The notes below the pieces were generated by a model. The model saw only the letters and a list, made by a program, of their open reading frames with translations, did no database searches and was not told the DNA's origin. 64,000 nt of DNA from Lepidodermella squamata (lineage: Eukaryota; Gastrotricha), in the NCBI GenBank assembly GCA_047495785.1, contig JBLDXI010000025.1:310001-374000 (forward strand), in the 5' to 3' direction. This document shows, one piece after another, positions 56,948-64,000 of this stretch. Within the stretch, counting starts at the first letter, position 1; each line of letters opens with the position of its first letter. A program made the translations under genes and the position numbers.

Positions 56948-57444
56948 GATGATTCAACACTATAAAGACAACCAGTGAAATAAGACAAACATCTCTTATG
57001 ACAGACTTTAAGACTTTTTAGACAATCCGAACCCTGCTTTATCCTTTCGCAGCCTTCAGCGTGCAAAATTTGCAATAACACAATCTGCGTCTGTCTCTTT
57101 CAGTCCTTTGCCATGGCAACTGTCTTAAGACGTAGCAACGGTCTATTTTTAGCTCTTGCATGCACTTTGAAACCCGCTGTACTCCCTGTTACTTTACTTT
57201 CTAATACATCTTGGTTTGCGCCACGCTATTAAGATTAAAGTATGAAAGGAGTGTCAGTGATGTCAACACAGCTTTCTGATAGGAATGGCATGAAATTGTA
57301 CGTCGAAGCTTTTACCGCGCCACAACGTAACACGTGACACCTGACGCCATATTATAGCATGAGGTAGCGACACTGTTCTTAATAATGGTTGGGATAAATT
57401 CAAAGAAAAGTGTTCGTTGACAGATTCGAATGAGAAATTGTCAA
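56948..57444. other. Intergenic between convergent M13 and GPCR F genes
   Basis: Only 3' UTRs of the two convergent genes are expected here. No other feature is seen. Confidence 0.5.
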
Positions 57445-60080
57445 TCACAAGCCTAAGTCGAATTGCTCAACTTGCTCAGTTCGACGTGGACGGAAAATCA
57501 GCCCAAGGTTGAGCGATACACATGCTAGATTCATCGCTCCGAGAGCCAATCGTTGTTTAGTTTGCTCTGTGAAAATAACTGCAGCGATGACAGCTCCAGC
57601 GGCCAGCAGTATGATCGTCCCATAAAAGCATTTAACTATAGATTTCGAGTCATTTATTCGTTCCAAGGAGACCTGAAAATGCAAAAGAGTATGTAATAAA
57701 GTTAGGATGCCACCTTTCAAACGAACCGATCGAACTGCGTAAGCTGAGAGTGAGCCTCGAAGGACCAGTATCACGAAAAGTGCACAAAATAACCCAATTA
57801 CAGCTTTGCTTAGATATGAATCAGCTACAGAACATTCGAAAATAACTTCTTCGTATGCGATTGAATTGTCCAGGGTTGAAAGCTGAGGTGGTCGAACGAT
57901 CATATTCATCTCATGGGGCTCGATAGAAAACCAAATGAGCAGAAGACAGATTAAAATAGCAGGAACACCCGAAATCGCGATTAGGGCATATTTATGCATT
58001 GAAATAAATTTTGCGTCAATGTTAACAGGTGGCAAAAATTTTCTGCTCGCTGAAGGAGCGTTCCTCGTTGTGGTTCTCCACGTTGTTGCTGGTCTCCAAA
58101 CATTTTTCCCAGGGCCACGAGTGAAATTAAGAGTGCTTAGCATTCCAAGGGTCCTACTCTTGGGCCGGGTGGCCATGCTTAGCACCATTGCAAGCTCCAA
58201 TTTACCCACCATGGCTGAGAACAGGAAAAATATTCCAAGAAATATCAGACCATAAGACGCCATGCATAATTCAGCAAAGCCTGCTTGATACCAAGGTAAT
58301 TGGACCAAATTAGAACACAGAAGTAGAAGATCACCCAGTAAAATGTAAAAATTCAGTTTGGGCAAAGAATTCGCGACCCGTGGAGATTTCCGACACGTCA
58401 GCAAGTGAAAAGCGGCAACTGTCGCTGCGAAAACCCCTAAGCTTGACAGGACTGTCACTGTGACATACCCCTCTGTCGAAATTAAGGGTAGCACGATCTG
58501 AACTAACCGTACGGAGTCTGGCGGAGCATTCCCACTAAGAGTGTTCCATTTCAGTTTTCCAGTTATCAACTCGATCTTTTTGAATTTTGTGTCAAATGTT
58601 GCAAATGGGATCGCTATTGGACTTGAGCTGTTGGGCAATAACTGAAGTTTGAAGTATCCGAAAATCACATTCCCGCCCGAGTTGAGAGTCGTATTTCGCT
58701 CGAAAGCGATATTCCCCGTCTTTGCTGTAACACGAGTCGCAAAAAGTGCTTCCTTCAATTTCTGGACAATGTGGCTTCCATTAGAAGCGAAATGCTTTCC
58801 AGAAGTCACCCAGTCGATCAAAGACTGGTTTTCCTGTCGCAGGAAAGTCTGTGTTGTGTTCAACACGTGGGCTGCTAGAAGCACGCTGTCGTAGGTGTAC
58901 TGGCGGATAGCCCAGCTATTTCTCGTCTGGGGATTATCTATATTCGACATGAGCATCGAGTCGAAATCGGAACCTGAATTCCCGAAAGAATCAACTAGAT
59001 TTCCAAACCCTAGGGCCATCGTGTTTGTACCATACCCGTACTGAATAACAGATTCCGCGACCTCTCGCAACATTGCCTCCGTGCACCAATCCCGGAACCT
59101 TAACGGGTCATTGGGTAGAAAAGGGGTAAGCATAGACACGAAAATAACGTAATTCGGCCCAAACAGCTGGTAACGATGTAGCCAGCATGCGACGCGAACC
59201 GGTGAAGCAGATCCGATGCTGATAATTCTCGGGTCGCTACGCTTTATCTCTTCCACTACGACGCGAATACTTTCGGAATCTGGCAGAGGCCCACTTAGCA
59301 GTGGAATTTTGTAAAACCCGCCCGATGTGGTGTTAAATTTGTCTTCCAGCAGCTTTTGCATGAAAATATCGCCAGCAAACAGTGAGTCTTTCATATCGGA
59401 AATTATAGCCAACTTTTTCCATCCCATCACTTCCATGAAAGATGTAATTGTTTCAGAGGAAATCGATAAGGCTGGCGAAACTACAAAGAAATTTTGGAAA
59501 CGGCTCCGCTGGGTGAAAGTATCGCCTGAGATGCTCCATTGAGCTAACTGAAGATAAGGTAATCAATTAAAATTAGGGGCATTGTAGCGTTCTTACACTG
59601 AGGAAGTTTTGATGTTGCAAGGTTTGTGCCGCGGTATAATGAACAGAACATGTTGGGTACAGAATAAGCGGGAAACGATTCAAAACTTGGTCATTCCGGC
59701 GCATCTCAGCGAAAAATCTCGTGGTCGCTATGGGCTCGTTGCACTAGATTTATTAGAATTAGCGAATGAGCTTCGATATCAAAGAGATGGCTTACAAAAT
59801 CATCGATTGGATCAAACGCAAGTTCGATTCCTGGAAGGAAATTAGGCTGTCTTTTGATGCTATCCAGGGCGTAGCGAATTCCCTCAGAGCATATCGGGCC
59901 TTGTGGATTGTTTGTTCCAGCAAAATTGCACGAAAGCAAAATACTAATAGTTGGTCGCGTCGTATCGTTCGCGTTGTACGATGGCGAGGTAACTCTCGAA
60001 GGGATCGTTATGTTCCAGAGTAACTTTGCCTCGACAATTGAAGGAAGGAGTAAGATGACAATAATCTGTACGAATTTCAT
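57445..60080 (-). CDS. GABA-B-like class C GPCR (copy F)
   Basis: Exons are 59796-60080, 59597-59743, 57727-59547 and 57445-57672 (826 aa). The ATG at 60078-60080 gives the signal peptide MKFVQIIVILLLPSIVEA; a longer in-frame start at 60155 is unlikely. The sequence is very close to copy A throughout (LLWNITIPSRVTSPSYNAN, GWKKLAIISDMKDS, PFLPNDPLRF, IRQYTYDSVLLAAHVLN). TM1-TM7 are all present, with Cys in ELCMAS and FECSVA. TM6 follows RINDSKS and TM7 ends LIFRPR, then a tail of about 13 residues (RTEQVEQFDLGL). The third intron (57673-57726) is 54 bases and has no in-frame stop, so reading through it would add 18 residues to intracellular loop 3. Confidence 0.88.
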
Positions 60081-61458
60081 TTTTCTTGTACTAGGACAAT
60101 ATTTCAAATAAGTTCGAAGAAACATCAATGCAATTTTCAAGAATAGACCCGACATCGGATGGGGTGGCTGTATAAAACTAAAAGCTTCCGTTTTCTAGAC
60201 TTTTCCAATCGTGTTACGATATGTCTTAGCGGGCAGTGTCCGAGTTTAAGAGCACGCCTGGCTTCTGGAATTCTGGCCATATTATGATGCACCCTTCAAG
60301 TCATATTATGAGCAAAGTCATCACATCCTCTGCGATGTCACTCAACCAAGCACTAAGCTACCTTCCCCTTCTCTGGCTTCCGGTGAACAACACAGTGGAC
60401 TCACGCCCTATTTTTTGAGTTGTTTGATTTTAGATTGTACTTTGTTTGAATCCGATCGATAACATGACAGTATAAATTACAAGTCGGAGATGAGCTCTAA
60501 AGATCCTTCAACGCCTTCGTCTTTTTCGATTTGAAATTTGTTCTATTCCATTCGCTTAAGCATCTAATGCCCATAGCTATTTTAATGACTTTGCACCTTG
60601 CCCCTTGCACCGTTTTTGCTTTTTGCTTGAGCGTAATGTTCCTTCAGGATGTAATAAAGTTAAAGACAGTCAATACCGAACAAGTTGAGCACAAAAAGTT
60701 GCAAACTTAAGGGAATGCAAAGTATCGTTGGCTAGCATTTCGAAATGATATAATATATTATATTCATTGAATGACCGGTGAACGTGTGGGAGAGATGTAG
60801 GAGGAATCAGGCGAGAGAGATGTTGCATCAAGAAAGAAGCAGACGACGTCTGTTGTCGGTAGTCGATAATCGCTAATGGCAGCTCAATGCACGTACGTGG
60901 GCTGAAAGATTTCTGCTCATCGTATGGGTGTGTTTTTCTAGTTTAAAAAATGAGTTATTACAGCAGCGATACAATTACAAATAGCAGAGGAAATTGTAAT
61001 TTGCCATCAGTTCTCATTTCTCATTTCCGTTACATAAAAAATGTGATAAACTAACAGACATCCCAACGTCTGAACGAATTGGTTGCTAACCGAAGGAGGG
61101 ACAATATTGATTATCGCCTCAGTCTTGCTGCGAGCCGCAACCTTTCGAGAGTGGCCCCTTCGGAGGGGTCGCCGAAGCAGAAGGTGACAAAATAACAGTG
61201 TCGATAATTTTTCAAGCCTTTAAAAGCTGCGTCATAAATAATAAAATTCAATATCCGGGTGGATATCATAGGTGGATAGCACGATGGATATTGGCCTGAA
61301 GCCTGAAGGACGACTATCCATCGCCGTCCACTGATGACACCCGGATATGGTTGTTATCCGGCGTCAAAAATCATCAAATCCGGATAAATAATAAAATCTT
61401 GAAATTTGTTCAACGCTAACCTGTTGACACCGATGAGACGCAGAAAATAGTTGTATAA
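60081..61458. other. Intergenic, no gene seen
   Basis: It begins with the GPCR F promoter region. An imperfect palindrome built on ATATCCGGGTG lies at about 61249-61355. No coding region is supported. Confidence 0.5.
61249..61355. repeat. Imperfect inverted repeat (ATATCCGGGTG arms)
   Basis: The left arm starts AATATCCGGGTGGATATCA, and the right arm reads back as CCATATCCGGGTGTCATCA. Both arms also contain GTGGA and GATGGATA further in. It could fold as a long stem with mismatches. Confidence 0.6.
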
Positions 61459-62689
61459 CATTGTAGGCCGGGTTTCGTAAGGTCAAAGTACAAAGCATGA
61501 TTCTCGCTATTGAAATAATGCAGCTAGTTGTTAGAATAATTTTTCAAATTTTCCAGATTCTTCATATTATTGAAAAGTATCTTGAGAATGCTGGGTTATT
61601 TTAATAGTGGAATTTCTAAAATAGTTTGAAAAATCTGAAAAATTTGAAAAATAAGGCTACACATACGAATAAAAATGGTTGGGCTATTTTTGGAATTGAA
61701 CTTTGGCCAGACGACACGCGATTGATGACAGCGACCTATTTCCACTTTGACATCAAACCTTGACCTCGTCGTTTTTTTATCGTGTGCCGGATTAAGAGAA
61801 AGAAAAAACAAATGAAAAAATGTAATTTTAATACTCAAAACGCAGTTTTCTGCCTGGACGGTTTTACCCGTTTTACCAAGCATCAAAATTACCACTGGTG
61901 ATCCCCTCTGCCAAAAATAGCTGGTTAGTTGATAAGTGCGCCAATAATTATGGCGTGGGCGGGATGTGGTGTAACTGGGTTAAAGTCGATGACAAGTACT
62001 ACTAAGAATTCCTCAGCCAAACCAGAAAATTGAAATTTCACCACCCAATACTGATAAAAAGAAATATTCATGATCTTCCGGTCCTTTAAAAATTGTCATC
62101 CTATTCTCCGTTGATTTACTTTTTCATATTTCAAATCTCATTTCATATGTTGAATTTAAAAATTGCATGATTTGGGCAAATTTCAAGGAAAGAAAAATTT
62201 CCGGTTATCATGAAATATAATTTTCTGCTATGACCTATGACAGCGCGACTTTGGGAAAAATATCACGTTTCTTCTGGCCAATGTCCAACTCCAAAAATAG
62301 CTCAACAATTATTTACCATTGAACTTTGAACCAGTGAATTCCTGACAGGGCACGCGTTTGCTTGCTCGTCTTACTGAACTTACTAAACTTCAATTTTACA
62401 GGTTTAAGGGTTTAAATACTTTGTCCCTAAAAATGACTGAATATTGGCGCGAAAGTATCGAGGAAAGAAGCGTTTTTGAACTAGTTCAAAAACTCAAAGC
62501 ACTCGCCGTCCAGTTTCTTTCAAAATTTGAAAATATATATCGCGTGCTGTCTGGTTAAAGTTCATTCTATAATTAGATTAGATATTATTTCTTGAACACC
62601 CTGTATAACGTTACAGAGTAGTGCTAGTTTTAACCGGCATGCGCTATTTTTAGGGTTGTACTTTGACCCTGCAAACCCGGCCTACAATG
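61459..62689. mobile_element. Long inverted-repeat element, non-autonomous
   Basis: The ends are inverted: CATTGTAGGCCGGGTTT at 61459 followed by GGTCAAAGTACAA, and the complement of the same string ending at 62689. A second inverted pair lies inside (61678-61710 with 62274-62306, core CCAAAAATAGC). About 1.23 kb separates the ends. The short open frames within (e.g. 61596-61895, 62358-62558) show no transposase. I see no clear target-site duplication, so the superfamily is unknown. Confidence 0.65.
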
Positions 62690-62870
62690 AACTTATCAGT
62701 TTTCAATGGCTCAGTGTTTTAACATTAAAGATAAGTGTCGCGACTTTCGAAAAAATGTGAATGATTTTTCTTTCACTCTTGAAGCCATTAAATCGGAAAT
62801 CGGGGCAAATTTATGAGCAAACCATATCGTTCGTGGCGCGGAAGAACCAGCACTTCAGGCAAAAAAACTC

Positions 62871-63130
62871 GTGTACACGAGTACAGTATTTTTACTCTGT
62901 ACATTCTGGTACAGTTTTGCTGGCCGTAAATATCAGTACGGCTCACTCGGCTGTAGAGCGAGTACAGTTGATCCGGCTGTATATGAGATGTACAGTGCTC
63001 TCCTAACATTGGGTAGCATTGGGTACAGCTCATTGAGCTGTAGTCCAAGTACAGTCAAATGCACCGTACTTACTGAGTACAGGGGTGGCTGCCGTAATGA
63101 CTGTGCACGGTTCGTCCAAACCGTACTCGA
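62871..63130. repeat. GTAC-rich degenerate repeat region
   Basis: At least eleven GTAC tetramers, mostly as GTACAG or its complement, occur in about 260 bases, where one would be expected by chance. Units are spaced irregularly at 10-40 bases, often followed by a GGCTGTA or GAGCTGTA motif. The origin is unknown. Confidence 0.6.
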
Positions 63131-63252
63131 AATTACAGCAATTCCCCATGTTTTATAACGTCGCACACCGCACAGAGATTCTCAAACTGGGGGCCGAGTC
63201 AGCCGGGGGTCATCTAATGATATTATTGAAACTGCAAAATTGCGGGGATTCG

Positions 63253-63437
63253 ATATCGTTAGCGACGCGCCAAAACAACCACTTTACTATCTATAGATTT
63301 TATGAGGAAAGTACGTTCGAAATTAGGAAAAAATCGGTGTTCAAAAGGCCTAACGTACTTCAAAATTACGTTAGGCGACTAAAAGTACGATCGAATGAGT
63401 CATCTAAGTGGTTGTTTTGGCGCGTCGTTAACGATAT
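63253..63437. mobile_element. Short foldback element
   Basis: The arm at 63253-63284 (ATATCGTTAGCGACGCGCCA and on) is repeated in reverse complement at 63406-63437 with one mismatch over 32 bases. The 121-base centre is non-coding and contains a smaller inverted pair (CCTAACGTA / TACGTTAGG). It is typical of a miniature inverted-repeat element or a hairpin RNA source. Confidence 0.6.
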
Positions 63438-63817
63438 ATTTCTGGTCACCCATCCAGAAAAATATACGAAAATAGCGTTAGCTCAGAGAGCTAAGTGCCG
63501 CTAGGGATATGGTAAGGACTGGGATTCATAGTAAATTCGTAACCGCAAATTCGTACAGTGGTTGATTCATAACGTGATATTATCGTACAGAGTAAGTTCG
63601 TATCAATACATTTTCATATTAAAAGTGGTGACTTTTTCGTAGCAAAATAAATTATCATAATTTCAATTCGAAAGTGGTGATCTTTTCGTAACCGGACCTA
63701 AATGATAACACAAAATAGTGATCGTTTCGAAGCAAACGCGTGATATGATGTAATATTCTCGCCCTTAAAACCGTGGTTTCGCTGATTCGGCACCCATTCA
63801 TCGTGATTTTGCGTAAG
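63438..63817. other. Repetitive non-coding DNA
   Basis: AT-rich sequence with loosely repeated units such as AAAGTGGTGA(C/T)(T)TTTTCGTA (near 63621 and 63671) and AAATTCGTA (near 63533 and 63547). No gene is seen. Confidence 0.45.
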
Positions 63818-64000
63818 ATGCGTTGTACAATTTGCAATCAAGTTTGTAAAAATGAGCGCGGCCTTAAGATACATGTTGGGCGTGTGCACTCGGATAAGGC
63901 TAGGGTAGATGTAGCTGAAAATCATGCTGATAACACAGCTTCATCCTCTGCGGCGAGCCTAACTCTAAATAATACAACTATCTCTGGCCTGCTCCCGAGA
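63818..64000 (+). CDS. Zinc-finger ORF start, cut by window edge
   Basis: From ATG 63818 a frame of 61 codons runs open to the last base. It begins MRCTICNQVCKNERGLKIH, so a C2H2 finger is formed (C-x2-C-x12-H-x4-H, the last His in VGRVH). The finger is followed by an acidic and Ser/Ala/Thr-rich stretch. A finger of this kind at the very start of a protein in a repeat-rich region resembles the N-terminus of some non-LTR retrotransposon ORFs (R2/NeSL-type). A cellular zinc-finger protein is also possible. The frame is open upstream of the ATG as well, so the start is uncertain. Confidence 0.4.
   Translation, partial: MRCTICNQVCKNERGLKIHVGRVHSDKARVDVAENHADNTASSSAASLTLNNTTISGLLPR

Noticed and set aside
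57445-57726. Read-through of the third intron of copy F as normal coding sequence
   Set aside because: The acceptor is good and the intron position matches the other five copies; retention is kept only as a possibility.

Overview
This window is nuclear DNA of an animal with a fairly compact genome. The protein genes have GT-AG introns, often only 51-60 bases long, and the polyadenylation signals are AATAAA. The tRNA genes are of eukaryotic type. The content (two Cys-loop ligand-gated channels, GABA-B-like GPCRs, an NRF-6-type multipass acyltransferase, a secreted M13 peptidase, a RYK pseudokinase) points to an invertebrate. The NRF-6 family is most familiar from nematodes, arthropods and tardigrades, so a small-genome ecdysozoan is my best guess. 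The sequence alone does not fix the phylum.

Layout. 1-804 (-): 5' part of a Cys-loop channel subunit that runs off the left edge. 1424-2334 and 5917-6584: tRNA genes on both sides of GPCR A (2876-5462, +). 6.6-9.7 kb: AT-rich, no supported gene. 9.7-19.3 kb (+): a 12-exon receptor with a C-type-lectin / cysteine-rich / IPT ectodomain joined to a RYK-type pseudokinase. 20.3-20.7 kb (-): small repeat-containing secreted protein. 21.5-23.3 kb (-): CPVL-like serine carboxypeptidase. 24.3-29.2 kb (-): NRF-6-like acyltransferase with a TA-flanked inverted-repeat transposon in one intron. 30.9-32.7 kb (+): secreted sushi-like protein. 33.0-34.1 kb (-): complete intronless Cys-loop channel. 34.5-35.2 kb (-): orphan single-pass membrane protein. 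35.7-39.1 kb (-): GPLD1-like phospholipase D. 39.6-60.1 kb (-): five more GABA-B-like receptor genes or pseudogenes (B-F), interrupted by a LINE fragment and by an M13 peptidase gene (+). 60.1-64 kb: repeat-rich DNA with inverted-repeat elements and the start of a zinc-finger ORF that may belong to a retroelement.

The most striking content is the local family of six GABA-B-receptor-like class C GPCRs. All share the same four-exon plan (exon 2 is exactly 147 bases in every copy) and stop almost directly after TM7. Four of the six read cleanly or nearly so (A, C, D, F). B carries a frameshift and lacks half of TM3, and E is a pseudogene. The second highlight is the RYK-like gene: the canonical RYK WIF ectodomain is replaced by a lectin/IPT ectodomain, and one intron contains a candidate alternative last exon that would make a secreted form. 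All exon structures here were inferred by reading splice sites and phases by eye; none has transcript support.
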